From an uncultured Pseudoflavonifractor sp. (lineage in GTDB: Bacteria > Bacillota > Clostridia > Oscillospirales > Oscillospiraceae), in NCBI GenBank assembly GCA_947425785.1, contig CANEAY010000009.1, forward strand, positions 1 through 64,000: a stretch of DNA of 64,000 nt, read 5' to 3'. A model generated the notes under the pieces. The model ran no database searches. It was not told where the DNA came from and was given only the letters and a program-made list of their open reading frames with translations. Shown here piece after piece: positions 38,500-46,670 of the stretch. Position numbers and translations under genes: made by a program. Each line of letters starts with the position of its first letter. Position 1 is the first letter of the stretch.

Positions 38500-39501
38500 A
38501 TGACCATCACCGTCTTGGGCTCCGGCGGCTGGGGCACGGCTCTGGCCCTGGTGCTGTTGGAAAACGGCCATCAGGTCAGGCTCTGGTCTTATTTAGAAGA
38601 GGAGAGTGCCACCCTCCGGGCCAGGAGGGAGAATCCTGTTCTCCCCGGCGTGACGCTGCCGGAGGAGTTGGAGCTTACCGCGGACATAAACTGCGTAAAG
38701 GACTGCGGCGTGGTGGTGCTGGCCACTCCCTCCTTTGCCGTGCGCACCACCGCAAGGCAGGTGAAGCCTTTGCTGGAGCCGGGGGCGGTCATCGTCTCGG
38801 TCTCCAAGGGCGTGGAGAAGGACACCTCCCTCACCCTCACCGAGGTCATCGCCCGGGAGGTGGGGGAGAGCCACCCCATCGTGGCCCTGTCCGGCCCCTC
38901 CCATGCCGAAGAGGTGGGCCGGGGCGTGCCCACTGCAGTGGTGGCCGCCTCCCGGGATCAGACGGCGGCGGAGCTGGTGCAGGATATCTTTATGAGCGGG
39001 CGCTTCCGGGTCTACACCACTGACGATGTGGTGGGTGTGGAGCTGGGGGCGGCTCTGAAGAATGTCATCGCCCTGTGCGCCGGTGTCTGTGACGGCGTGG
39101 GCTGCGGTGACAATACCAAGGCCGCCCTGATGACCCGTGGCCTCACCGAGATCGCCCGGCTGGGGGAGGCCCTGGGGGGCCGGAAGGAGACCTTTGCCGG
39201 ACTGGCGGGGCTGGGCGACCTCATCGTCACCTGTACCTCCATGCACTCCCGGAACCGCCGCTGCGGCATCGCCATCGGCAAGGGGACGCCCCCGGAGCAG
39301 GCGGTGAAGGAGATGGGGATGGTGGTGGAGGGCTATTACGCCGCCGCCAACGCCAAAGCTCTGGCGGACAAGACGGGGGTGGAAATGCCCATCACCCAGG
39401 CCGCCTGTCAGGTGCTCTACGAGGGCCGGGATCCCAAGGAGGCCATCACAGAGCTGATGAACCGGGACAGAAAACACGAGAGCGAAGAAAGTTGGGTGTA
39501 A
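38500..39501 (+). CDS. gpsA: NAD(P)-dependent glycerol-3-phosphate dehydrogenase
   Basis: 333 residues. N-terminal Rossmann domain with TVLGSGGWGTALALVL, VVVLATPSFAVR and VSVSKGVEKDTSLTL, followed by the catalytic segment SGPSHAEEVGRGVPTAVV, then ALKNVIALCAGVCDGVGCGDNTKAALMTRGLTEI in two pieces that hold the active-site Lys. It reduces dihydroxyacetone phosphate to sn-glycerol-3-phosphate for phospholipid synthesis, feeding PlsY upstream. The ATG at 38500 has AGAAGGAG eight bases upstream. Confidence 0.97.
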   Translation: MTITVLGSGGWGTALALVLLENGHQVRLWSYLEEESATLRARRENPVLPGVTLPEELELTADINCVKDCGVVVLATPSFAVRTTARQVKPLLEPGAVIVSVSKGVEKDTSLTLTEVIAREVGESHPIVALSGPSHAEEVGRGVPTAVVAASRDQTAAELVQDIFMSGRFRVYTTDDVVGVELGAALKNVIALCAGVCDGVGCGDNTKAALMTRGLTEIARLGEALGGRKETFAGLAGLGDLIVTCTSMHSRNRRCGIAIGKGTPPEQAVKEMGMVVEGYYAAANAKALADKTGVEMPITQAACQVLYEGRDPKEAITELMNRDRKHESEESWV

Positions 39502-39541
39502 AAAAGAGGCGGGTCGTTTGAAACGACCCGCCTCTTTTTTA
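39500..39541. terminator. Bidirectional terminator between gpsA and an MFS gene
   Basis: AAAAAAGAGGCGGGTCGTTT pairs with its complement across GA, with T-runs on both strands. It ends both convergent genes. Confidence 0.92.
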
Positions 39542-40687
39542 ATCCGTTGACCTTCCGGGCTCTGCCGAAAAGGCGATGACCACCATCCCAATACCGGCGC
39601 ATAGGGTGCCGAAGAGGAGCATGGCTCCCGCACCGGCCCTGTCCAGCAGGGCGCCGCCAGCCACATTTCCCACCACGCTGGCCACCGTGTAGGCCAGATT
39701 GGAGTAGGCCTGGCCCTTTACCGCGTCCTCTGGGGCAATGACGCTGTCGGCGTAGTAGACCGAGTTCACCGCCATCAGCGCCCAGCCCAGCATCTGAAAG
39801 ACCTGTACAGCGTAGAGCACTCCCACCGAGGGGCACAGCAGGGTGCCCAATACCCGCAGGAAGAAGAACAGGCCGGAGACCCGCAGCCAGGTATCGCATC
39901 CGGCCCAGCGGCGCATCTGCCCAAAGAGGAACATGGTAGGCAGCTCCGCCAGGGCGGCGATGGCGATGACAGTTCCCATCTCCATACCTGCGCCGCCCTT
40001 GCTCTGTACGATCTGAAAAGTAAAATTGCTCAGCAGTACATGGCTGATGTAGGTAAATACGCACCCCAGCAGGGCCACACAGAACCGGGGGTATTTCCGA
40101 ACAAATTCCGCCGGGCTGGAGCGCTCTCCCTCCACGCCCTGGGCGGCCTCCGGGTGGCGGATGGGGTAGCGGAGGATGGCCAGGGTGAAAAGAAGGAAGC
40201 AGAAGAGCATGGCTGCCGGGACGGTATCGCTGCCAAAGAGGCCCATCCCCTTGCCCAGGGCGTATGACATGAGGGCAAAGCAGACCGAGCCGATGCCGCG
40301 GGCCAGACCGAAGTCGATCTGCCGGGACATGCCGATGGAATTGATCAGGGGCTGGATAGTCTGGAGAAGGGTAATGGCACAGAGATAGGCCCCGCCCACA
40401 AACCATAGGCCCGGTCTCAGCAGCAGTCCCACGGCGCACAGACAGATGCCGATACCGAAGGTCAGGGAAATGTGCCAGGGAGAGGGCTTTTGAGGATCGT
40501 CGGCCCAGGCGGCGGTCATGGGCTGCAAAAAGGAGATGGACAGTCCCGCCGCTGCAATAAGAATGCCGATCTGCTCATTCGTAAAGCCCTGGGAGAGCAA
40601 ATAGGGGCTGGCGTAGCTCATAATGACGGCCAGTCCCATCCAGTAAGGCCCTTGTACCAGTGCGTATTTTGCTGTGAGTTTTCCCAC
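39539..40687 (-). CDS. MFS transporter, LacY/nucleoside-type
   Basis: 382 residues with 12 hydrophobic segments. The start YALVQGPYWMGLAVIMSYAS and the loop between helices 2 and 3 resemble the MFS_1_like (LacY-type) group; no sugar-specific motif is clear. A central cytosolic loop (about 185-205) separates the two six-helix halves. The GTG at 40687 has GAGGTGA upstream. The promoter TTGCGA-N17-TAAAAT is at 40760-40788. The substrate is unknown. Confidence 0.8.
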   Translation of the reverse strand: MGKLTAKYALVQGPYWMGLAVIMSYASPYLLSQGFTNEQIGILIAAAGLSISFLQPMTAAWADDPQKPSPWHISLTFGIGICLCAVGLLLRPGLWFVGGAYLCAITLLQTIQPLINSIGMSRQIDFGLARGIGSVCFALMSYALGKGMGLFGSDTVPAAMLFCFLLFTLAILRYPIRHPEAAQGVEGERSSPAEFVRKYPRFCVALLGCVFTYISHVLLSNFTFQIVQSKGGAGMEMGTVIAIAALAELPTMFLFGQMRRWAGCDTWLRVSGLFFFLRVLGTLLCPSVGVLYAVQVFQMLGWALMAVNSVYYADSVIAPEDAVKGQAYSNLAYTVASVVGNVAGGALLDRAGAGAMLLFGTLCAGIGMVVIAFSAEPGRSTD

Positions 40688-40759
40688 TGTCTCACCTCAT
40701 TGAGGTCGTATTTATAGAAACGGAGCTTTTGCTCGCCGCTCCTGAATTTGCCGCTTGGT

Positions 40760-40788
40760 ATTTTACCACATTCAACTGCCGTTCGCAA
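40760..40788 (-). promoter_or_regulatory. Promoter of the MFS gene
   Basis: On the minus strand, TTGCGA (40783-40788), a 17-bp spacer and TAAAAT (40760-40765). The leader of about 70 bases has two small hairpins. Confidence 0.6.
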
Positions 40789-40790
40789 CG

Positions 40791-40834
40791 CAAAAGAGGA
40801 TGGGCCTTCTTTGAAATGCCTGTCCTCTTTTTTG
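40791..40834. terminator. Hairpin between divergent MFS and spoIIIAA
   Basis: AAAAGAGGATGGGC pairs with GCCTGTCCTCTTTT (12 of 14 positions), followed by T on the plus strand. It keeps read-through out of the sporulation operon. Confidence 0.6.
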
Positions 40835-40843
40835 TGTGGGTAT

Positions 40844-40872
40844 TCATAATTGGGGACGAGCTGTCATAGACA
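40844..40872 (+). promoter_or_regulatory. Probable sigma-E promoter of the spoIIIA operon
   Basis: TCATAAT (40844-40850), 14-bp spacer and CATAGACA (40865-40872) compare with the Bacillus sigma-E consensus KMATATT-N14-CATACAHT, six of seven and six of eight positions. It lies 33 bases before the spoIIIAA start, where a mother-cell promoter is expected. Confidence 0.6.
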
Positions 40873-40905
40873 TATCTCACCAAGCACAAAAGAGGAGGGA
40901 TGACC

Positions 40906-41805
40906 ATGGGAGCGTTCGATGAGGCGGCGGCCATGCTGCCCCCCGGCCTGCGCCTGGGGGCCCAGGCTCTTCCGGGGCTGGTGCGGAGAAGGGCGGAGGA
41001 GATACGCCTGCGGGGAGGGAGGCCCCCCACCGTGGTGGTGGGGGGCGATGAGCTGCCCCTGCCGGGGTGCGGCCCAGTGACGGGCCGGGATCTGGCCCTG
41101 ACGGTGGAGATCGCCACCGGAGCCAGCGCCCACACCGCCCTGGAACGGGTGCGGCAGGGGTACTTCACCGTCCGGGGCGGCCACCGGCTGGGCCTGTGCG
41201 GCACAGTGACGGCAGAGGAAGGACAGGTGAAGAACCTGCGCCGGCTCTCCTCTCTGAATCTGCGGGTGGCTCGTGCCGTCCCGGGCTGTGGAGAACAGGT
41301 GCTCTCTGAACTGACCCAGGGCGGGAGCCTTCCCAATGTCCTTCTCCTGGCCCCGCCGGGGCAGGGGAAGACCACCCTCCTGCGTGACCTTGTCCGCCTT
41401 GTTTCCAACGGCGGATCCCTTCCGCCCCTGCGGGTGGGACTGGCCGACGAGCGGGGGGAGGTGGCTGCCTTATGGGAGGGGCTGCCCCAGTTCGACGTGG
41501 GGGAGCGCACCGACGTGTTGGAGGGCTGTCCCAAGGCCCAGGGACTGATGATGCTCCTGCGGGGCATGAACCCTCAGCTTTTGGCCTGTGACGAGATCAC
41601 CCTTCCCGCCGACTGTGCCGCCCTGGAGACCTGCGGTAACTGTGGGGTGAAGCTGATGGCCACCGTCCACGCCGGCGGGGTGGAGGATTTGATGACCAAG
41701 CCCCTCTACCGGGGCCTTTTGGAGCGGCGGCTCTTCTCCCACGCGGTGACCATTGACCGGCGGCGACTGGGCTCCTACTATCAGGTGGAGGCCCTTCCGT
41801 GCTGA
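40906..41805 (+). CDS. spoIIIAA: Stage III sporulation protein AA, secretion ATPase
   Basis: 299 residues. The mid region ASAHTALERVRQGYFTVRGG precedes Walker A LLLAPPGQGKTTLLRDLVR (about 145) and the acidic Walker B stretch NPQLLACDEITLPAD. This AAA-type traffic ATPase is related to type II/IV secretion motors and is thought to drive the SpoIIIA-SpoIIQ channel in the mother cell. The ATG at 40906 is used because GAGGAGGG ends six bases upstream; the ATG at 40900 has no spacing. The operon order is canonical. Confidence 0.95.
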   Translation: MGAFDEAAAMLPPGLRLGAQALPGLVRRRAEEIRLRGGRPPTVVVGGDELPLPGCGPVTGRDLALTVEIATGASAHTALERVRQGYFTVRGGHRLGLCGTVTAEEGQVKNLRRLSSLNLRVARAVPGCGEQVLSELTQGGSLPNVLLLAPPGQGKTTLLRDLVRLVSNGGSLPPLRVGLADERGEVAALWEGLPQFDVGERTDVLEGCPKAQGLMMLLRGMNPQLLACDEITLPADCAALETCGNCGVKLMATVHAGGVEDLMTKPLYRGLLERRLFSHAVTIDRRRLGSYYQVEALPC

Positions 41806-42311
41806 AGCTGTTGGGAGCCCTCCTTCTGGCGGGGGGAGGGCTGGCCCTGGGCTTGGGGGCGGCGGAGGAGCGCTCCCGCCGGGCTGCCGCCTTGGGAAGC
41901 TGGCAGGCCGCTCTGGCTCTGCTTTCGGCGGAACTGGCCTTCCGCCTGCCCCCCATGGGGGAGCTGTTGGAGACCGCCGCCCGCCGCACCCGGGAGCCCG
42001 CCGGAACCGCTCTTCTCACAGCGGCCCAGGGGTTGGAGAAACTGGGGGAGAGACCCTTCGAGACCATCTGGGGAGAGGCCCTCCAGACCTGTGTCCCGCC
42101 CCTGGCCCCGGAGGACATAGAGCTGCTGGCCTCTCTTGGTTCTGTTCTGGGCCGGTACGACGGCGAGAGCCAGCGCCGGGCTGTGGAGGAGGTTGGGGCT
42201 GCTCTGGAAGCGCGGGAGGGTCAAGTCCGGGCGGAACTGCGCCAGGGCGGGAAGGCCTGGGCCGCCGCCGGATTGTCATTGGGCCTCTTTGCCGCTATTT
42301 TGCTGTTGTAA
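41799..42311 (+). CDS. spoIIIAB: Stage III sporulation protein AB
   Basis: 170 residues. An N-terminal helix (LKLLGALLLAGGGLALGLGA), a long helical cytosolic stretch similar to GspF-type platform proteins, and a final hydrophobic helix (AAGLSLGLFAAILLL). The GTG at 41799 overlaps the spoIIIAA stop and has GGAGG eight bases upstream. SpoIIIAB is thought to link the ATPase with the membrane ring during engulfment. Confidence 0.92.
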   Translation: MLKLLGALLLAGGGLALGLGAAEERSRRAAALGSWQAALALLSAELAFRLPPMGELLETAARRTREPAGTALLTAAQGLEKLGERPFETIWGEALQTCVPPLAPEDIELLASLGSVLGRYDGESQRRAVEEVGAALEAREGQVRAELRQGGKAWAAAGLSLGLFAAILLL

Positions 42312-42342
42312 TTCACCCTTTACGATGAGAGAGGAAAAGCGT

Positions 42343-42537
42343 ATGGATGTAGATTTCATCTTCCGCATCGCCGCCATCGGCATCCTTGTGGCGGTGCTCA
42401 ACCAGGTGCTGGCCCGGTCGGGCCGGGACGAGCAGGCCATGATGACCACCCTGGCGGGGCTGGTGGTGGTGCTGATGATGGTGGTGGAGAAGATCAGCGA
42501 CCTCTTCCTTCTGGTGAAGGGGCTTTTCGGACTGTGA
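42343..42537 (+). CDS. spoIIIAC: Stage III sporulation protein AC
   Basis: 64 residues with two membrane helices: MDVDFIFRIAAIGILVAVLN and MMTTLAGLVVVLMMVVEKIS, joined by QVLARSGRDEQA. This is the normal size and layout of SpoIIIAC, a small ring component of the mother-cell channel. The ATG at 42343 has GAGAGGA upstream. Confidence 0.95.
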   Translation: MDVDFIFRIAAIGILVAVLNQVLARSGRDEQAMMTTLAGLVVVLMMVVEKISDLFLLVKGLFGL

Positions 42538-42543
42538 GGGGCC

Positions 42544-42927
42544 ATGGATATCCTGAAGCTGGCCGCCCTGGCGGTGACTGCCGCCCTGTGTGCCCTCACC
42601 CTCCGGGGCAGGGTGCCGGAGCTGGCGGTGGTGCTGGCCCTGGGGGCGGGGTGCCTTCTGCTGGGACAGGCCATGGAGGCCGTGGCGGGAGTGCGGGGCC
42701 TTGCCGACTCCCTGGCCCGAACCGCGGGGCTCTCCCCGGAGATCTGGAAGCCGGTGTGGAAGACCGTGGGGGTGGGAGTGGTCACCCGCCTTGCCTCGGC
42801 GGTGTGCCGGGACGCGGGGGAGGGGGGCGTGGCCGCCTTTCTGGAAACGGCGGGGGCCGCCCTGGCCCTCTTCACCGCCCTGCCCCTGGTGGAGGCGGTG
42901 TTCACCACCCTGGGAGGTCTGCTGTGA
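42544..42927 (+). CDS. spoIIIAD: Stage III sporulation protein AD
   Basis: 127 residues with three or four hydrophobic helices (MDILKLAALAVTAALCALTL at the start, LAVVLALGAGCLLLG next, and VFTTLGGLL at the end). The segment DAGEGGVAAFLETAGAALAL is characteristic. It is one of the multi-span ring proteins of the SpoIIIA complex. The start lies six bases after the spoIIIAC stop. Confidence 0.95.
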   Translation: MDILKLAALAVTAALCALTLRGRVPELAVVLALGAGCLLLGQAMEAVAGVRGLADSLARTAGLSPEIWKPVWKTVGVGVVTRLASAVCRDAGEGGVAAFLETAGAALALFTALPLVEAVFTTLGGLL

Positions 42928-44012
42928 GGGGGCTTTTGACCCTCCTGGCCCTGTTGGCTCTGCTGGTATTTCCCGCCCAGGCTGCCGGACTGGAGGAGGC
43001 GGCGGGGGTGGAGGAGTTCCGCCGGGCCTCGGAGAGCTATCTGGAGGGTTACCTGGATATGGGGGAGGCCTTCTCCGGGGACTTCGGCGCCGGCGCCGGT
43101 GCCATTCTGGATACGGGAAGCGCCGCCCTTCCCGGCATTCTCCGCCGGGCTGGGCGCAGTGGGGCCCTGCTCCTGGCGGTGACCCTGCTGTGCGCCCTCA
43201 GCGAGACTTTGCGGGAAGAGCTGGGAGGCGGGGGACTGGATCCCATCCGCCTGGCCGGGGCGGCGGCGGTGACCGCCATCGCCGTGGTGGACGTCAACGC
43301 CCTGTTGGGGCTGGGCCGCCAGGCCATGGAGCGGATGGATGCCTTTTCCAAGCTCCTGCTGCCGGTGGTCACCGCCCTGTGTGCCGCGGGGGGTCAGCCT
43401 GCCTCCGCTGTGGCCCGGCAGGGGGCCACCCTCCTCTTTTTGAACCTGATCTTAACAGCGGCGGATAAGCTCATCCTGCCCCTGATCTACGCCTACGTGG
43501 CCGCCTGCGCCGCCCACGCCGCCCTTGGAAACGAGGGCCTGAAGCGGGTGGGGGGACTGCTCAAATGGGCGGCGGGAGGACTTTTGTCCCTCCTTTTTAC
43601 CGGCTTTGTGGTCTTTCTCACCGTCAGCGGGGCGGTGGCGGGCAACGCCGACGCCCTGACCCAGAAGGCGGCCAAGACCGCCATCTCCGGCATGGTGCCG
43701 GTGGTGGGAGGCATCCTCTCCGACGCCGCCGAGACCGTGGTGGCCGGGGCGGGAGTGCTGAAGGGTACGGTGGGGGTGGCTGGACTGCTGGCGGTGCTGT
43801 GCCTCTGCCTTGTGCCATTCCTCCAACTGGGGTGCCACTATCTGGTCTATAAGCTCTCCGCCGCCCTCTGTGCCACCGTCTCTCCCGGCCCCACCGCCGC
43901 GCTGGTGGACGCCATCGGCTCCGCCTTCGCCCTGGTGCTGGGCATGACCGGGGGCTCCGCCATGATCCTCTATGTGGCCCTTATCACCTCCATCAAGGCG
44001 GTGGGGGGATGA
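42924..44012 (+). CDS. spoIIIAE: Stage III sporulation protein AE
   Basis: 362 residues. The start VRGLLTLLALLALLVFPAQA is a signal-type helix, followed by about 40 extracytoplasmic residues and seven or eight membrane helices (from LRRAGRSGALLLAVTLLCAL to GMTGGSAMILYVALITSI). The GTG at 42924 overlaps the spoIIIAD stop and has GGGAGG six bases upstream. SpoIIIAE is the largest membrane subunit of the mother-cell channel. Confidence 0.94.
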   Translation: MRGLLTLLALLALLVFPAQAAGLEEAAGVEEFRRASESYLEGYLDMGEAFSGDFGAGAGAILDTGSAALPGILRRAGRSGALLLAVTLLCALSETLREELGGGGLDPIRLAGAAAVTAIAVVDVNALLGLGRQAMERMDAFSKLLLPVVTALCAAGGQPASAVARQGATLLFLNLILTAADKLILPLIYAYVAACAAHAALGNEGLKRVGGLLKWAAGGLLSLLFTGFVVFLTVSGAVAGNADALTQKAAKTAISGMVPVVGGILSDAAETVVAGAGVLKGTVGVAGLLAVLCLCLVPFLQLGCHYLVYKLSAALCATVSPGPTAALVDAIGSAFALVLGMTGGSAMILYVALITSIKAVGG

Positions 44013-44482
44013 GCGCCCTGCGGGACTGGCTGCTGGGGGTGACGGCGGCGGCCCTGGCGGTGGCGCTGGCCCAGGCCCTGACCCCGGAGGGGGCGGTGAA
44101 GAAGGTGGGGCGGCTGGTGGGGGGCATGGTGCTCCTGCTGGCGGTGGCCAAGCCTTTACTGAACTTAGAGCCGGGTACTCTGGCGGTAACGGCGGGAGCC
44201 TGGGCCCAGGAGGAGACGGCGGCCCGGGCGGGAGAGGACGTGATGAAAACCCTCATAGGGGAAAAGACAAGCGCATATATTGTGGACAAAGGCGGCGAAC
44301 TGGGCCTTTCCTGCAGGGCAGAGACCCAGGTAGAGACCGACGAAAACGGTTGGCCAGTCCCCTGGCAGGTGACGGTGCGGGGGATCTGGAGCGGGGAACA
44401 GCAGCAGGCGCTTAGCGACCTTATCGCCCGGGAGCTGGACATCCCGCCGGAGCGCCAGAGCTTTCAAAAGGAGGGAACATGA
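44009..44482 (+). CDS. spoIIIAF: Stage III sporulation protein AF
   Basis: 157 residues. Two hydrophobic segments near the start (LRDWLLGVTAAALAVALAQA and VGRLVGGMVLLLAVAKPLL) precede a soluble C-terminal domain with the AF-type ring-building fold (VTVRGIWSGEQQQALSDLIA). It overlaps the spoIIIAE stop by four bases. Confidence 0.93.
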   Translation: MSALRDWLLGVTAAALAVALAQALTPEGAVKKVGRLVGGMVLLLAVAKPLLNLEPGTLAVTAGAWAQEETAARAGEDVMKTLIGEKTSAYIVDKGGELGLSCRAETQVETDENGWPVPWQVTVRGIWSGEQQQALSDLIARELDIPPERQSFQKEGT

Positions 44483-44985
44483 AGGCAGCGCAGGTGGGCC
44501 GCCGCTGGGCGGAGGCCCTGAAACGGTACAAGTACGTATTTCTGGTGGCGGCGGTGGGGGTCTTGCTCCTGCTGTGGCCTGCCGGGGAGTCCCAAGAAAA
44601 GGCCGCCGGGGCGGAGGAGCCCGATCTCTTCCAGGCGGCACAGCTGGAGCGAAAACTGGAAAAGGCCCTCTCCCAGGTGGAGGGGGCGGGAGAGGTGTCG
44701 GTGGTACTTACGTTGGACGCGGGGCCCCGGCAGGTCATCGCCCAGGACGGCACCGCCGTTCAGGAGGCGGACAAGACCAGCCGGGAGACCACCTCGGTGC
44801 TCCTCTCCAAGGGCTCCGGGACACAGGAGGCGGTGCGCCTCCAGGAGCTGGCCCCGGCCTACCGGGGCGCGCTGGTGGTGGCCCAGGGGGGAGATGACCC
44901 TCTGGTCAGGCTGGCGCTTAATCAAGCGGTCTCCGCCCTCACCGGGTTGGGCGCGGATCAGATCTCGATTTGTAAGGGAAAGTGA
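44479..44985 (+). CDS. spoIIIAG: Stage III sporulation protein AG
   Basis: 168 residues. One N-terminal membrane helix (YVFLVAAVGVLLLLWPAG) is followed by the extracytoplasmic ring-forming domain: LEKALSQVEGAGEVSVVLTL and the C-terminal VVAQGGDDPLVRLALNQAVS, typical of the FliF/EscJ-like RBM fold. SpoIIIAG forms a large ring in the space between forespore and mother cell. It overlaps spoIIIAF by four bases. Confidence 0.95.
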   Translation: MKAAQVGRRWAEALKRYKYVFLVAAVGVLLLLWPAGESQEKAAGAEEPDLFQAAQLERKLEKALSQVEGAGEVSVVLTLDAGPRQVIAQDGTAVQEADKTSRETTSVLLSKGSGTQEAVRLQELAPAYRGALVVAQGGDDPLVRLALNQAVSALTGLGADQISICKGK

Positions 44986-44996
44986 GGAAAAAAGGT

Positions 44997-45572
44997 ATGA
45001 AACTCTGGAAACGCAATGCGGTGGTGGCCGCCATCGTCCTCTTTGTCTGTGTGGCGGTGTATCTCAACTGGTCCTATGAGAAGGAGAGCGCCGATGTGGG
45101 CAAGACCCTGGGCCAGGCGGCCCTGGTGGACGGAAAGACCAACGATCCCCTGCTGCCCGCTGTGACCACCGAGCCGGAGGAGTCCCCGACGGAGAGCGCC
45201 CCGGCCACGGCCTCCACCGGCTACTTCGCCTCTGCCCGGCTCAACCGCCAGCAGGCCCGGGACAGCGCCCTGGGGATGCTCCAGGAGACCTTGGGCAGCG
45301 ATGCCGCCGAGGAGACCGCCAAGCTGGACGCCGGGACGGCCATTGAGACCCTGGCCTCCACCACCGTCTCCGAGGCCCAGATCGAGAATCTGGTGGTGGC
45401 CAAGGGCTACGCCGACTGTGTGGCCTTCATCAGCGACGGGGGCGTCTCTGTGGTGGTCTCCGCCACCGAAGAGGGCCTCCAGGATGCCGACGTGGCCCGC
45501 ATCGTAGAGATCGTCACCGGGGAGACCGGGGTGCCCGCCAGCCAGATCACCATTATTGAGGCCCAAGGGTAA
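44997..45572 (+). CDS. spoIIIAH: Stage III sporulation protein AH
   Basis: 191 residues. One N-terminal helix (AVVAAIVLFVCVAVYLNWSY), a linker with Pro/Thr, then the YscJ/FliF-like domain (LNRQQARDSALGMLQETLGS, QIENLVVAKGYADCVAFISD and SQITIIEAQG). SpoIIIAH pairs with forespore SpoIIQ across the septum. The ATG at 44997 follows AAAGG; a GTG at 44982 is possible. It is last of the eight-gene operon. No accB/accC follow it, unlike several Bacilli. Confidence 0.95.
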   Translation: MKLWKRNAVVAAIVLFVCVAVYLNWSYEKESADVGKTLGQAALVDGKTNDPLLPAVTTEPEESPTESAPATASTGYFASARLNRQQARDSALGMLQETLGSDAAEETAKLDAGTAIETLASTTVSEAQIENLVVAKGYADCVAFISDGGVSVVVSATEEGLQDADVARIVEIVTGETGVPASQITIIEAQG

Positions 45573-45580
45573 AAAAGTGT

Positions 45581-45608
45581 TTGTGTTTTCCTTTTTTTGT
45601 GGTACAAT
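45581..45608 (+). promoter_or_regulatory. Promoter of the asp23 gene
   Basis: TTGTGT (45581-45586), a 16-bp spacer and TACAAT (45603-45608). It separates the vegetative asp23 gene from the sporulation operon. Confidence 0.55.
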
Positions 45609-45692
45609 AGTATAAGCAAAAAATCAAAGTGCCCCTGGGGCACGGTGACCGACGATATAAAAATAAGCGCCACAGGAAAGGAAGCGTGAAGT

Positions 45693-46085
45693 ATGGCGGA
45701 TGGTAAGGAATATGTCTCCTGCCCTGACGAGCTGGGCAGCATCCATATCTCGGAGGACGTGCTGGCGGTGACCGCCGCGGCCGCCGCCCTGGAGGTGGAG
45801 GGCGTGGGAAGTCTGGCCGCCAATCTGGGCAGCGACCTGGCGGAGCTCTTCAGCGGCCGGAAGAATTTAAGCAAGGGTGTTCGGGTGACCGTGGCCGAGA
45901 CCGGGGTCACCGTGGACATCTCCGTGCTGGTGAAGTACGGCTCCACCGTTCAGGAGGTGGCCCGCGCCGCCCAGGATGCGGTGGCAGCCGCTATCGAGAA
46001 CGCCACCAGCTTTAAGGTCGCCGAGGTGAACGTCCACGTGGCGGGGGTCACCTTCGACCACCTGCGTAAGCCCAAGCAGGCGTGA
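45693..46085 (+). CDS. Asp23/Gls24 family envelope stress protein
   Basis: 130 residues. The Asp23 domain is evident in GSIHISEDVLAVTAAAAALE, VEGVGSLAANLGSDLAELF, then VAETGVTVDISVLVKYGSTV and ENATSFKVAEVNVHVAGVTF. The family forms a layer under the membrane in staphylococci and responds to alkaline shock or wall stress. It is conserved next to nusB in Clostridia. A pair of tandem terminators follows. Confidence 0.92.
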   Translation: MADGKEYVSCPDELGSIHISEDVLAVTAAAAALEVEGVGSLAANLGSDLAELFSGRKNLSKGVRVTVAETGVTVDISVLVKYGSTVQEVARAAQDAVAAAIENATSFKVAEVNVHVAGVTFDHLRKPKQA

Positions 46086-46092
46086 AGCAAAT

Positions 46093-46121
46093 AAAACCCG
46101 GAGCTTTGCTCCGGGTTTTTT
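46093..46121 (+). terminator. First terminator after asp23
   Basis: AAAACCCGGAGC / GCTCCGGGTTTT around TTT, followed by TT. Confidence 0.9.
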
Positions 46122-46126
46122 CTTGT

Positions 46127-46155
46127 ATAAACCCCATTTTGGGGGTTTATTTTTT
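46127..46155 (+). terminator. Second terminator after asp23
   Basis: ATAAACCCC / GGGGTTTAT (46127-46135 with 46142-46150) followed by TTTTT. The tandem pair separates asp23 from the nusB operon. Confidence 0.85.
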
Positions 46156-46211
46156 GCATATTATGATGTATACTATGGATACACAAATTTGCCCTTTTGG
46201 GAGGGATCCCC

Positions 46212-46670
46212 ATGACAAGAAGTGCCGCCCGTGAGATCGCCGTTCACTTTGTGTTCGAGCTGGGCTTTTCCGATATGACCGCCGAAGAGCTGCTTGCCGC
46301 CGCTCTGACCAGGCCCGCCTTTGAGCTGCTGGGCCAGGAGGAGCCGCTGTACGCCGAGTTCCCCAACGTGGAGCAGAAGGCTTACATAGGGGAGCTGACC
46401 CAGGGGGTCTACGACCGCGGCGGGGAGCTGGACGAGTATATCTCCAAGTACGCCATCGGCTGGAACTTTTCCCGCATTCCCCGGGTGGTGGTGGCCATCC
46501 TCCGGGTGTGTATGTACGAGATCCTCTATATGCAGGATGTGCCCAACGCCGCCGCCATCAACGAGGCGGTGGAGCTGACCAAGCGCTATGAGGAGCCGGA
46601 GCTGGCCGCCTTTGTCAACGGCATCCTGGGCTCCTTCGTCCGGGAGCGGGAAGGGACGACGGAAGAATGA
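46212..46670 (+). CDS. nusB: Transcription antitermination factor NusB
   Basis: 152 residues, all-helical: SAAREIAVHFVFELGFSDMT, DRGGELDEYISKYAIGWNFS and the typical C-terminal ILYMQDVPNAAAINEAVELT with GILGSFVRE. NusB with NusE binds boxA RNA in rRNA antitermination. The ATG at 46212 has GGGAGG upstream. It overlaps the downstream TsaD-like gene by four bases. Confidence 0.94.
   Translation: MTRSAAREIAVHFVFELGFSDMTAEELLAAALTRPAFELLGQEEPLYAEFPNVEQKAYIGELTQGVYDRGGELDEYISKYAIGWNFSRIPRVVVAILRVCMYEILYMQDVPNAAAINEAVELTKRYEEPELAAFVNGILGSFVREREGTTEE

Noticed and set aside
40900..40906. Start of spoIIIAA at ATG 40900
   Set aside because: The ribosome site GAGGAGGG touches this codon with no spacing, while ATG 40906 has six bases.
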